Made by a program: the position numbers and the translations under genes | From: an uncultured Lysobacteraceae bacterium | GTDB taxonomy: Bacteria > Pseudomonadota > Gammaproteobacteria > Xanthomonadales > Rhodanobacteraceae | Length of the DNA stretch: 9,907 bases | Reading direction: 5' to 3' | Assembly (NCBI GenBank): GCA_946482585.1 | Contig: CAMLSI010000178.1 | Span: forward strand, 1 to 9,907 | In this document: positions 1 to 9,463 of the stretch, piece by piece | Position numbering within the stretch: position 1 is the stretch's first letter | How the letters are laid out: every line of letters begins with the position of its first letter | The notes under the pieces: model-generated | Database searches by the model: none | Told to the model about the DNA's origin: nothing | What the model saw: only the letters and a program-made list of their open reading frames with translations

Positions 1-27
1 CGGACCGGCTTCGGCGAGCTGCCGGCG

Positions 28-261
28 GTGGCGGTTTCGCATGGGGAGTCCGTGGCGGTAACTGATCTCCGCATCGGACAGCGGCACAGGGTCGTCATTC
101 GGCAAGGCGGAAAGCCTTCTGCATCGTTCGCGTTCACGTTCGAGGAACACGGCAGCGACCGGCTGTGCCTATGGTTTGGTCCACTCTATGAGACGTGGTC
201 TCTCTGGCCGCTCGAGCGATCGCAGGGCAAGTGCAACTGCAGGGCGATGCAGGACACGTGA
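28..261 (+). CDS. Small hypothetical protein (up to 77 aa)
   Basis: I do not recognise a family. The reading frame is open from the left edge of the window, so the start is uncertain. GTG at 28 and GTG at 52 are both possible, and the latter is preceded by GGGGAG at 43-48, only three bases away. The core (VTDLRIGQRHRVVIRQ, then FAFTFEEHGSDRLCLWFG, then ETWSLWPLE) alternates hydrophobic and polar residues like a small all-beta domain and reads as real protein, not as a GC-rich shadow. The end (KCNCRAMQDT) is Cys-containing and less convincing. There is no signal peptide or membrane segment. It is the first of four same-strand, single-gene units in the left 2 kb, a layout that fits integron cassettes. 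The opposite-strand frame over 134-343 is Arg-rich and was treated as a shadow. Confidence 0.45.
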   Translation: MAVSHGESVAVTDLRIGQRHRVVIRQGGKPSASFAFTFEEHGSDRLCLWFGPLYETWSLWPLERSQGKCNCRAMQDT

Positions 262-280
262 CGACGTGCCGCAACTGCCG

Positions 281-303
281 GCGCGGACGAAGTCGTGCCG
301 CGC
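281..303 (+). repeat. Bulged GC-rich inverted repeat after first small gene
   Basis: GCGCGGACGA at 281-290 pairs with TCGT (293-296) and CCGCGC (298-303), leaving one unpaired G at 297 and a two-base tip that would open to a larger loop. It lies about 20 bases after the stop at 261. No T-run follows, so a factor-independent terminator is not well supported. It could equally be the core of a decayed cassette recombination site, because such sites carry unpaired bases in one arm. Confidence 0.3.
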
Positions 304-358
304 TAACGCCGCTCACCGACCGCGCGACAGCGGAGCAGCCCACTAGACGTCGGAATCG

Positions 359-985
359 ATGAGACTACCTGCCTTCGAATTTGCTCAAGCCGTAGACGAA
401 GCTATCGTGGCACTCCCAAGGGAGGACTACTATCTTCGAAAGGGGCGCGCCAAACGCCTGTTGGAGGAGCTTTATCCGCTAAGCCGATTCGCGCTCCACC
501 TCGTTCATCCGGGCTCGAGGATTGAAGTAGAAGCGCCAGAAGACGACGGCCCTTACGACGGTCTTATTCATCGTGGCGAACAGCTCGAATCTACGCTGTC
601 GGTTCAAGTCACGTATGTGCACTCGTATGAAGAAGCGTTGCGACGTGAATTGCTCTGGAAAACCGGGAGCGCGCCTGGAACGGGACCGATTCATAGAGAT
701 AAGGCGATGAGAGAAATTGTCGCGACAAACGAACTCGTATCGGTTGAGCAGGAGATCGACAGGCTCGCTTCAGATATCGTGGCTCTGCATGAAAAGAAGT
801 GTAAGAAGGGTTACCGGCGGGGCACGATTCTCATCGTGGCGTTCGACGACCCGACTTTCTGGGGCCGACACCTTTGGGCAATGCTCATCGCCGCAGTCAA
901 CGCCAAGAGCAACCTCAGGGGCGGCGGTTTCTCGGAGGTCCACTTCTTCAACTGCGGATCGAACGAGTTACAAGCCGACACTTGA
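359..985 (+). CDS. Hypothetical protein, 208 aa, low-GC cassette-like gene
   Basis: This is an unrecognised soluble protein with no signal peptide or membrane helix. The composition is balanced, with Asp, Glu, Tyr, Phe and Lys all common, unlike the Arg/Ala-rich shadow frames around it. Base use differs from the neighbours: positions 361-420 contain 32 G/C of 60, against 45 of 60 at 2221-2280 in the kinase gene, which suggests recent transfer. The N-terminal half is rich in acidic residues (IEVEAPEDDGPYDGLIH at about residues 55-71), followed by LSVQVTYVHSYEEALRREL. A D-x(n)-(E/Q)-x-T arrangement can resemble PD-(D/E)xK-like nuclease cores, but this is only a guess. A helical, possibly coiled stretch (VSVEQEIDRLASDIVALHEKK) and a beta strand (GTILIVAFDD) follow. 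ATG at 359 is preceded by GGA at 351-353. An attC-like site follows the stop at 1072-1133. Confidence 0.7.
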   Translation: MRLPAFEFAQAVDEAIVALPREDYYLRKGRAKRLLEELYPLSRFALHLVHPGSRIEVEAPEDDGPYDGLIHRGEQLESTLSVQVTYVHSYEEALRRELLWKTGSAPGTGPIHRDKAMREIVATNELVSVEQEIDRLASDIVALHEKKCKKGYRRGTILIVAFDDPTFWGRHLWAMLIAAVNAKSNLRGGGFSEVHFFNCGSNELQADT

Positions 986-1071
986 CCTTTTGCAGCTCGA
1001 CGCCGTCAGGCGGAACCCTCTGGTCGGCGGATGGCGACAAGATCAGGTTGGTCGACCGCAAGGCAGCAGAA

Positions 1072-1133
1072 AGCTGACCACAGCCATTCAAGCCGGCGCC
1101 GCTCGGCGGCGCGGCTCAATCCAGACATCAGGC
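1072..1133 (+). mobile_element. attC-like integron cassette recombination site (decayed)
   Basis: The central part, ATTCAAGCCGGCGCCGC (1086-1102) then TCG then GCGGCGCGGCTCAAT (1106-1120), is nearly the familiar attC core of resistance-cassette sites: TTCAAGCCG(A)CGCCGC, a short loop, then GCGGCGCGGCTTAA. It folds into a hairpin with one unpaired base in the left arm (G where the classical site has A). This single-sided bulge is what integrases use to choose the strand. The outer boxes are eroded. The left one is AGCTGAC (1072-1078) where RYYYAAC is expected, and the right one is ATCAGGC (1127-1133) where GTTRRRY is expected, with five of seven matching in each. The 62-base length is in the normal attC range. 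It sits between two small unknown genes, where a cassette boundary should lie. The comparison is from memory; recombination activity is doubtful given the damaged outer boxes. Confidence 0.7.
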
Positions 1134-1157
1134 CGCATTCGACAGACTGCAACGAGC

Positions 1158-1460
1158 ATGGAAACCGAGCGCGAGCCGCCTCATCACCCGCAGAATCGTG
1201 CGCAATCACCGTCCAAGTTGCGTCGCGGCGGTAAGCATTGTCCGGTTTGCCTGGCGAAACTCAGCCTCAATGCAAAGCGCACACGTGTCAGGCTCGATTG
1301 CCTGGGCTGTCGCGCTCATCCGCAGAACGACAAGGTCTGCATACGTTGCGGCGCCAGGCGTATCTGGCAAGGTCCGGCCGGTGTCGCCTGCCAGGCCTGC
1401 GGAGCAAACGGCGAGGCAAGTGAAATCGTTGCCGGCCGCGCAGCGCGAGCGGGCGCCTGA
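1158..1460 (+). CDS. Small zinc-ribbon-like protein with four CxxC knuckles
   Basis: The 100-residue protein carries four Cys-x-x-Cys pairs: C28/C31 (CPVC), C48/C51 (CLGC), C61/C64 (CIRC) and C79/C82 (CQAC). They are spaced as two consecutive zinc ribbons, so two bound metal ions are expected. The first 25 residues are basic and Gln/Pro-rich and probably disordered. The segment between the first two knuckles is basic (NAKRTRVRLD), compatible with nucleic-acid contact. No enzyme motif is visible. I chose ATG at 1158 because the frame further upstream overlaps the 208-aa gene and is Arg/Ser-rich shadow. No strong ribosome site precedes it. It begins 24 bases after the attC-like site, as a cassette gene would. 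It could be a regulator or a phage/plasmid-type zinc finger, but the function is unknown. Confidence 0.6.
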   Translation: METEREPPHHPQNRAQSPSKLRRGGKHCPVCLAKLSLNAKRTRVRLDCLGCRAHPQNDKVCIRCGARRIWQGPAGVACQACGANGEASEIVAGRAARAGA

Positions 1461-1545
1461 CGAGACGCGAGCGGACCGTGCGGAATGACTTTTTGCGATC
1501 ATGCGCTGCGGCCAGCACGGCCGCTTGGCTTGGGTGCTAGGCCGC

Positions 1546-1830
1546 ATGGAATACATCGACGTCGCATGGATACACGGTAGCGCTTCCGACCCCATTCGAT
1601 TGGTATCGGAGCTTGATTCCGACCGCTACGAAATCCGAAAGCTCGAGTTCTTCTCCGACGGCAAGGTCGGCCATGCCTCGAGGACCCGCAACTCGATGGG
1701 CACGGAGCTGGGTGTCGTCCCAGTGCCGCCGCTTCCGGAGATCAATCAGTCCCCCGAGTTCAAGGGCATCGCCATCAGCGCGCACGTCTTCGAGGCATTG
1801 TGGAGCGCCAATGTTCCGGATGAGACCTGA
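1546..1830 (+). CDS. DUF6881 domain-containing protein, 94 aa
   Basis: The protein starts MEYIDVAWIHGSASDPIRLV and continues SELDSDRYEIRKLEFFSDGK, then LGVVPVPPLPEI and ISAHVFEALW. This order matches what I know as DUF6881: a short opening strand with W-x-H, SE(L/I)D..R.E.RK.E.F.DG, a G(T)xLG.VPVP.L.EI turn, and a closing helix. The family is small, cytosolic and of unknown function. The 94-residue length is the full family size, so the gene appears intact. I preferred ATG at 1546 over the in-frame ATG at 1501 because the extra 15 residues (MRCGQHGRLAWVLGR) are not family-like, and an AGG lies at 1539-1541, just upstream. It is the last of four small same-strand genes before the kinase gene. 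A role in defence or stress cannot be inferred from sequence alone. Confidence 0.8.
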   Translation: MEYIDVAWIHGSASDPIRLVSELDSDRYEIRKLEFFSDGKVGHASRTRNSMGTELGVVPVPPLPEINQSPEFKGIAISAHVFEALWSANVPDET

Positions 1831-1849
1831 CCATTCCCGCTTCGCGGCC

Positions 1850-1873
1850 TCGCTCGATACGGATGACGAGCGA
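1850..1873 (+). repeat. Inverted repeat after the DUF6881 gene, possible terminator
   Basis: TCGCTCG (1850-1856) and CGAGCGA (1867-1873) are perfect 7-base complements around a 10-base loop, 20 bases after the stop at 1830. No T-tract follows, so termination is only possible. The rest of the 217-base gap before the kinase gene (to 2047) contains no ORF that looks real and no clear promoter. Confidence 0.35.
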
Positions 1874-2047
1874 CATGGCGGCCCTCACCCTCAGCCCGGT
1901 GTTGCAGCACACCGTCCGGAAGAGAGGATGTCGCGGTAGCGTTGCAAGCCGACAGCGCGGTTCCGATGCATTTGTGCGTCACCGGTCGATCTCCCATCCC
2001 AGGGGCAACCTATGCCACAGTCTGGCGGTGCTTCCTGGAGCAACGCC

Positions 2048-3073
2048 ATGCATCAAGCGCCCCACCCCGGATTCGACGTCGATACGCTCGCCGCGTATCT
2101 CGCTGCACACGTACCGGACTTCCGCGGTCCGCTGACAGCAACGAAGTTCAAGGGCGGCCAATCCAATCCGACCTACCGCATCGACGCCGCATCGGGCTGC
2201 TACGTGCTGCGGCGCAAGCCGCCCGGCAAGCTGCTCGCGTCGGCCCATGCGATCGAGCGCGAGTACCGCGTGCTCGGCGCGCTGCAGGGCAGCACCGTGC
2301 CCGTCGCGACGCCGCTGCATCTGTGCGAGGACGACAGCGTCATCGGCAGTGCGTTCTATCTGATGAGCTTCGTGCCGGGCCGCGTGCATTGGGATCCTTC
2401 GCTGCCCGATTTCGCGCCGTCCGCGCGCGAGACGGTTTATCGTGGTGCGACCGATGCGCTGATCGCGCTCGCGCGCCTGGACGTGAATGCCGTCGGCCTC
2501 GGCGACTACGGCAAGCCCGGCAACTATTTCGCGCGCCAGATCGCACGCTGGAGCGAGCAGTACCGCGCCAGCGAGACAGAGACGATCGCCGCGATGGACA
2601 GCCTCATCGCCATGCTACCTGCGGCCGCGCCGGCCGATGACGGACGCGTCGGACTCGTGCACGGTGATTTCCGGCTCGACAACCTGATGTGGTCCGACAC
2701 GCAGCAGTTGCTCGCCGTCGTCGATTGGGAACTGTCCACACTGGGACATCCGCTCGCCGATCTCGGCTATTTCTGCATGGCGCTGCGGCTGCCGCGCAAT
2801 CCCGTGCTGCCGGGTCTGGCCGGGCTCGACCGCGCCTCGCTCGGCATTCCCGAGGAGGTTTCGCTGCTGGCGCGTTTCTCCGCCGCGACCGGGCTCGATC
2901 CGGGCAGGAACTGGCCGTTTCATCTGGCCTTCCAGTTCTTCCGCCTCGCCGCGATCGCGCAGGGCGTCATGAAGCGCGCGCTGCAGGGCAATGCGTCGAA
3001 CGACCAGGCGCTCGCGGCCGGGCGCATGGCAGGGACGATCGCGCGGATGGGGCTCGAGGTGCTGGATGGTTAG
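2048..3073 (+). CDS. APH/ACAD10-11-type phosphotransferase family protein
   Basis: This 341-residue cytosolic protein has the aminoglycoside-phosphotransferase (APH) kinase fold. Visible motifs are GGQSNPTYRI (about 37-46, nucleotide loop), YVLRRKPPG (52-60, with the likely ATP-binding Lys), a helix with EREYRVLGAL (70-79), the catalytic-loop HGDFRLDN at 205-212 (Asp207 as base, Asn212 as Mg ligand) and VVDWE with metal-binding Asp226, followed by GHPLADLGYF. 'SNPTYR...LRRKPPGKLL..AHAIEREYRVL' is characteristic of the subgroup related to the kinase domain of ACAD10/ACAD11, not of drug-resistance enzymes. Members are often encoded beside acyl-CoA dehydrogenases and have been linked to phosphorylating hydroxy-acyl substrates; no such neighbour is present here. 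I chose ATG 2048 because GGAG at 2036-2039 sits eight bases upstream. The 12-residue extension from ATG 2012 is not family-like. The length is normal and all key residues are present. The substrate is unknown. Confidence 0.92.
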   Translation: MHQAPHPGFDVDTLAAYLAAHVPDFRGPLTATKFKGGQSNPTYRIDAASGCYVLRRKPPGKLLASAHAIEREYRVLGALQGSTVPVATPLHLCEDDSVIGSAFYLMSFVPGRVHWDPSLPDFAPSARETVYRGATDALIALARLDVNAVGLGDYGKPGNYFARQIARWSEQYRASETETIAAMDSLIAMLPAAAPADDGRVGLVHGDFRLDNLMWSDTQQLLAVVDWELSTLGHPLADLGYFCMALRLPRNPVLPGLAGLDRASLGIPEEVSLLARFSAATGLDPGRNWPFHLAFQFFRLAAIAQGVMKRALQGNASNDQALAAGRMAGTIARMGLEVLDG

Positions 3074-3083
3074 AGCCCGGAAA

Positions 3084-3131
3084 GCGGCGCTGAAGGTCTT
3101 GTTGAAATTCCTGCTCGAACTTCAGCACCGC
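3084..3131. terminator. Inverted repeat between convergent genes, candidate bidirectional terminator
   Basis: GCGGCGCTGAAG (3084-3095) pairs with CTTCAGCACCGC (3120-3131): eleven standard pairs and one G-T wobble around a 24-base loop. It lies within the 89-base gap between the kinase stop (3073) and the stop of the opposing beta-helix gene (3163). That is where a shared terminator would be useful. There is no strong T-run on either side, so the call rests on position and pairing. Confidence 0.4.
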
Positions 3132-3162
3132 TCGCGAAAGCGTTCTGCTTGCCGCAGCCGGA

Positions 3163-6100
3163 TCACTCTGGCCGGAAGATGAACACCGGACGATCGCCGC
3201 CCGGGAACCAGGCGAGGCAGTCGATGGACGGAACGTAGGCGAGCGAGCGGATGTGCTCGGCCTCGGTCACCGTGGGGCTCATCGTCGGGCCGGCGACCTG
3301 CACCGTGTCGATGGTCCAGGTGCCCGTGAATGCGTTGCCCGGCGGCGGCGTGAGGCGCGTCACGGTGTTGCCGCCCGCGTTCGGCAGCCAGTAGTACTTG
3401 CCGCGCCACGGTGCGAACAGATTGCGCGCGTAGGGCAGCGTGCCGCTGACGGTGAGCTGGCGCCAGCCGGCCGCGACATCGGCCGGATCGAACGCCCACA
3501 ACTGGGACGACTCCCCTTGTTTGACGATGAGTCCTGCGTGCAGGAACGCACGGCCGCCGGCGATGCCGCCCGAGGGCCAGTCGAATTGCGCCGTGCGCTT
3601 GAATTGCCGGTCGGTCAGGTCGAAATATTCCACATCGCGATATTGCTCGAGATTGCCCGGCAGGACCCAGACGCGCGAGCGTTCGAGGTCGAGCAGTGAA
3701 CAGCCGCCGTGCCCCGTGCGCGACGCCAGCGCATCGGTGAAGCGCGAGTGCGTGACCGTGGTGTCGCCGAGCGCGCTGCGATGCACCGCACAGCCGGTCA
3801 CCGATTCGAGTCCGATCGCGCCGCCGGTCACGACGAGCAGGCTGCCGCGCGGTCCGCCGCCGAGTCCGGACGGCAGCCAAACCTGGTTCTGGTAGAGGTG
3901 CCGCGCAACCGGCATACCGCCGCTGCCGAGCACTTCGAAGTAAGGATCGCCGGTACTCTGCGACAGCGGGTGGCCCTCGCCGCTCGATGCCGCGTTCGCG
4001 TTGGTCGGATCCAGGCGCTTCCAGCGCGCGTCGGTGAAATCGAACACCGCGGCGCAATAGTTGCGGCCGTCGCCGTGACCGCCGCCGAGCGCGCCGGCGA
4101 TGTAGGCGCCGCCCGCCGACCAGCCCGGCGCGACAACGCCGGTGCACCAGGCGCGCCAGACCACGAGGTTCCAGTCGTTCGCGTTCAGCGCTGCCGGTTT
4201 GATGTCCTGGAACCCGTTCGCGTTGATCGCGACGACGCGGCCCGCGGCCGGCAGGGCATAGGGTGGCGTGAACGCGCCGCCGCCGGTGCTGGCGCCGAAG
4301 GTCGGCAACGTGCGTCCGGCGATCACCGCGCCCATGTCGGGTGCCGCGCCGCTGTAGCCGTCGGTGATGTTCGGAATCGCGGTACCGGCATTCCTCGGCG
4401 CGCTGCCGCCGGAGAGCGTCGGCACTTGCGTCGCCGTGATCTCGGTCAGGTGGTTCGCGCCCAGCGTCACCGACGGCGCGAACGGATCGGCCGTCGTGAC
4501 CACGTCGGACTGATGACGCCGCGTCGCCGTACCGAACACCGGCGTCGTCGCGGTCTGCCCAGCGCCCGCGATCGCGGCGCTGATCGAGCCGTACGACGCG
4601 CCGGAATGACTCCACCACGCGGAGCGATCCGGAAACCACGCGTTGTGCGTGAAGTCGATCGGATCGCATCCGGTCGATTCGACTGCCAGCGTGCCGCCGG
4701 ATGCGCCGCGATACACCAGCACATTGTTGCGATAGCCCCAGTTGCGCAGGCTGCCGTTGTCGAACTGCACCCAACCCCAGCCGGTCGTGCCTTCGGTGCG
4801 CACGATCGTATTGTTGTAGATGAAAAAGCCGCTGCTCGTGGAGTTGAGCTTGAACGGGCCGCGGAAGGTGTTGATCGCGATGTTGCGGAAGCAGTACAGC
4901 GGCCCGCCGTAGACCGGATCGACCGACAGCAGGGTCGCGCAGTTGCTGATGTGGTTGTCGTAGAACGCGAGGTTGCGCGTGCCGTAGTCTGCCTCGAACG
5001 CATCGTCGCCGGTCATCGCGATGCGATTGCGGTAGTAGTAGACGCCGGCCGACAGCGAGCCCTGCATCACCGCGAAGCCGTCGCCGAAACCGCGCAGCGT
5101 GTTGTTGAACGCGCAGTTGCCCTCGCCCGGCAGACAGATGCCGTCGTCGTTCCAGGTCGCGTTCGATTCGATCTCGGCCTGCGTCCACGGGTTGTTGCCG
5201 TTCATCTCGCAGCCGTAGACGAGAGCGCCGCGCACGGTGTCGTAGGCCTTGATGCCGATGTCGACGCCGGTGAAGACGAGATCGCGCAGGGTGACGTTGG
5301 TCTGGCCCGGCGCGCCGCTCCAGAACTCGATGCCGCGCGACGACGCGTTCGTGCCGGAGTTCACGCCGGAACCGCGCAGGGTGAGATTCTCGATGACGAC
5401 GTGCGACACGCCGAGAATCTGCAGCGCGCGATTCGTGTCGCTGATGATGACACCCGTCTTCGACGCGCCGCGAATGATGATGGGCTGATTCGCCGTGCCG
5501 GAACGCGTGATCTGCAGCGCGAGATTCGTATACGTGCCGGCCGCGAGCTGCAGCACGTCGCCGGGATTGAGCCCGGCCAGCATGCTGGCGACGTTGGCCG
5601 GCGTCGCGGTCTTGTTCGGCGTGCCGGCGGCGAGCGGCAGGCTGCGCGTCGTGATCTGCGTCGTGAATACTTGCATCGCCTGTCCCGGTTCGTGGACGGT
5701 CAGGCGCACCTGATAGGTCTGGCCCGGTACGAGGTCGAAGATCGAGCCGGCGAACGCGTCGACCGGACCGACCGGACCCGGCTCGCTGAAATCGGGCCGG
5801 ATGCGCGCGAGCGGATGCGCGAGTTTCCAGGCCGAGTCCTGCACGCGCTTGTACTGCACGTCGATCACGGTGGTGTAGGCGAACGTGCGCGACGTCGGCA
5901 GATAGATGCCGATCTGTTCCGGCGTCGCATATTCGAAGGCGAGCGCAAGCCCTTCGAGCGGCGCGTTCTGGAAGCCGTCGCCGAAGATCGAATCCGCGCC
6001 GCTGAGCGTGGAGGCGAAGCCGCCGTCGGCGGCGCCCAGCGACGACATGCCGCCCAGACCGACTGCACCGGCGGTCAGGGCGAGCTGCAACAGGCGGCGG

Positions 6101-6165
6101 CGTTGGCGGTCGATCGTGTCGGCATCGACGACGAAGGGAGAAAGCGGTGGCTGCAGTGCGGTCAT
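3163..6165 (-). CDS. Tat-exported beta-helix plus kelch/galactose-oxidase-like propeller protein, 1000 aa
   Basis: The N-terminus carries a twin-arginine signal (about residues 18-45): DRQRRRLLQLALTAGAVGLG followed by small residues. The protein should therefore cross the inner membrane folded. A fibronectin-like beta domain follows (about 68-178, ending YQVRLTVHEPG...TTQITTRSLP). Next is a right-handed parallel beta-helix of the pectate-lyase/chondroitinase-B type (about 188-620: NPGDVLQLAAGTY, IIIRGASKTGVII, VVIENLTLRGSG, DDAFEADYG, closing with APDMGAVIAG). The last 360 residues resemble a kelch or galactose-oxidase propeller (GGGHGDGRNYCAAVFDF, then several V.VLPGNL / LWAFDPAD blades). 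A polysaccharide-binding or -cleaving role is likely but no catalytic set can be assigned. I placed the start at ATG 6165 because it begins the Tat signal; the in-frame ATG at 6246 adds an Arg-rich non-signal leader. The ribosome site is weak. A GDGFQ motif (residues 62-66) follows the signal. The long plus-strand frames across this gene are shadows. Confidence 0.88.
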   Translation of the reverse strand: MTALQPPLSPFVVDADTIDRQRRRLLQLALTAGAVGLGGMSSLGAADGGFASTLSGADSIFGDGFQNAPLEGLALAFEYATPEQIGIYLPTSRTFAYTTVIDVQYKRVQDSAWKLAHPLARIRPDFSEPGPVGPVDAFAGSIFDLVPGQTYQVRLTVHEPGQAMQVFTTQITTRSLPLAAGTPNKTATPANVASMLAGLNPGDVLQLAAGTYTNLALQITRSGTANQPIIIRGASKTGVIISDTNRALQILGVSHVVIENLTLRGSGVNSGTNASSRGIEFWSGAPGQTNVTLRDLVFTGVDIGIKAYDTVRGALVYGCEMNGNNPWTQAEIESNATWNDDGICLPGEGNCAFNNTLRGFGDGFAVMQGSLSAGVYYYRNRIAMTGDDAFEADYGTRNLAFYDNHISNCATLLSVDPVYGGPLYCFRNIAINTFRGPFKLNSTSSGFFIYNNTIVRTEGTTGWGWVQFDNGSLRNWGYRNNVLVYRGASGGTLAVESTGCDPIDFTHNAWFPDRSAWWSHSGASYGSISAAIAGAGQTATTPVFGTATRRHQSDVVTTADPFAPSVTLGANHLTEITATQVPTLSGGSAPRNAGTAIPNITDGYSGAAPDMGAVIAGRTLPTFGASTGGGAFTPPYALPAAGRVVAINANGFQDIKPAALNANDWNLVVWRAWCTGVVAPGWSAGGAYIAGALGGGHGDGRNYCAAVFDFTDARWKRLDPTNANAASSGEGHPLSQSTGDPYFEVLGSGGMPVARHLYQNQVWLPSGLGGGPRGSLLVVTGGAIGLESVTGCAVHRSALGDTTVTHSRFTDALASRTGHGGCSLLDLERSRVWVLPGNLEQYRDVEYFDLTDRQFKRTAQFDWPSGGIAGGRAFLHAGLIVKQGESSQLWAFDPADVAAGWRQLTVSGTLPYARNLFAPWRGKYYWLPNAGGNTVTRLTPPPGNAFTGTWTIDTVQVAGPTMSPTVTEAEHIRSLAYVPSIDCLAWFPGGDRPVFIFRPE

Positions 6166-6283
6166 GGCGTGCGTCCGTTCGGCGTCAGGCGGGAAGAAAG
6201 GCGTTCGGTCTCCGTCTATCCTCCCGCCGCGTCCGCACCGAACCACGGCAGTGCATCACGAAATGCGCAAGACACCGCGCGCG

Positions 6284-6301
6284 ATCACCCTTTCGGGCGA
6301 T
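6284..6301 (-). terminator. Short hairpin after the foldase gene
   Basis: On the minus strand ATCGCCC and GGGTGAT pair (one G-U) around a GAAA tetraloop, 26 bases past the foldase stop. A U-rich tail is lacking, so it may be a weak or factor-assisted terminator. The rest of the 161-base gap (6166-6326) must hold any separate promoter for the beta-helix gene. GATAGA at 6218-6223 (minus-strand reading) is a possible -10 element, but no convincing -35 partner is visible. Confidence 0.35.
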
Positions 6302-6326
6302 GGGTCGGATGCATCCCGTACGGCGA

Positions 6327-9365
<3,039 letters not shown>

Positions 9366-9372
9366 GCAGACT

Positions 9373-9391
9373 CCGAGTGCGGGGAACTCGG
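9373..9391 (-). promoter_or_regulatory. Hairpin overlapping the ribosome site of the propeller gene
   Basis: In the mRNA, CCGAGU and ACUCGG are perfect 6-base complements around a 7-base loop (UCCCCGC). The CGG end of the 3' arm is the first part of the CGGAG ribosome-binding site for ATG 9365, so folding would partly hide it. This may modulate translation. A 6-bp GC-rich stem can also arise by chance in this DNA. Confidence 0.3.
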
Positions 9392-9428
9392 CAGCCTGTT
9401 ACGCAACGCCGCGCGCGAAACCTCAAGC

Positions 9429-9454
9429 GGCGGCGAGGGCATGCCCTCGCCGCC
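9429..9454 (-). terminator. 26-bp perfect palindrome, probable terminator of the repeat protein
   Basis: GGCGGCGAGGGCA and its exact complement TGCCCTCGCCGCC abut at 9441/9442, forming a 13-bp arm hairpin nine bases after the stop of the upstream minus-strand gene. The tail on the minus strand is only GCTTGAGGTTT, a weak U-run, so factor-independent termination is plausible but not ideal. It could also bind a dimeric regulator ahead of the propeller gene. Confidence 0.55.
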
Positions 9455-9463
9455 TGCATCGGT

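Noticed and set aside
1455..1542. Possible attC between the zinc-ribbon and DUF6881 genes (GCCTGAC and GCTAGGC end boxes)
   Set aside because: The end boxes are near consensus, but the only clear internal hairpin (GCGGCC/GGCCGC, 1508-1524) is about 18 bases off-centre and the inner arms do not pair.
2048..3073. Aminoglycoside resistance kinase
   Set aside because: The fold is shared, but the SNPTYR and LRRKPPGKLL..AHAIEREYRVL pattern belongs to the ACAD10/11-like subgroup, not to drug-modifying enzymes.
3122..5188. 688-aa minus-strand frame overlapping the beta-helix gene
   Set aside because: Arg-rich shadow in a shifted frame; the genuine frame has a signal peptide and recognisable domains.
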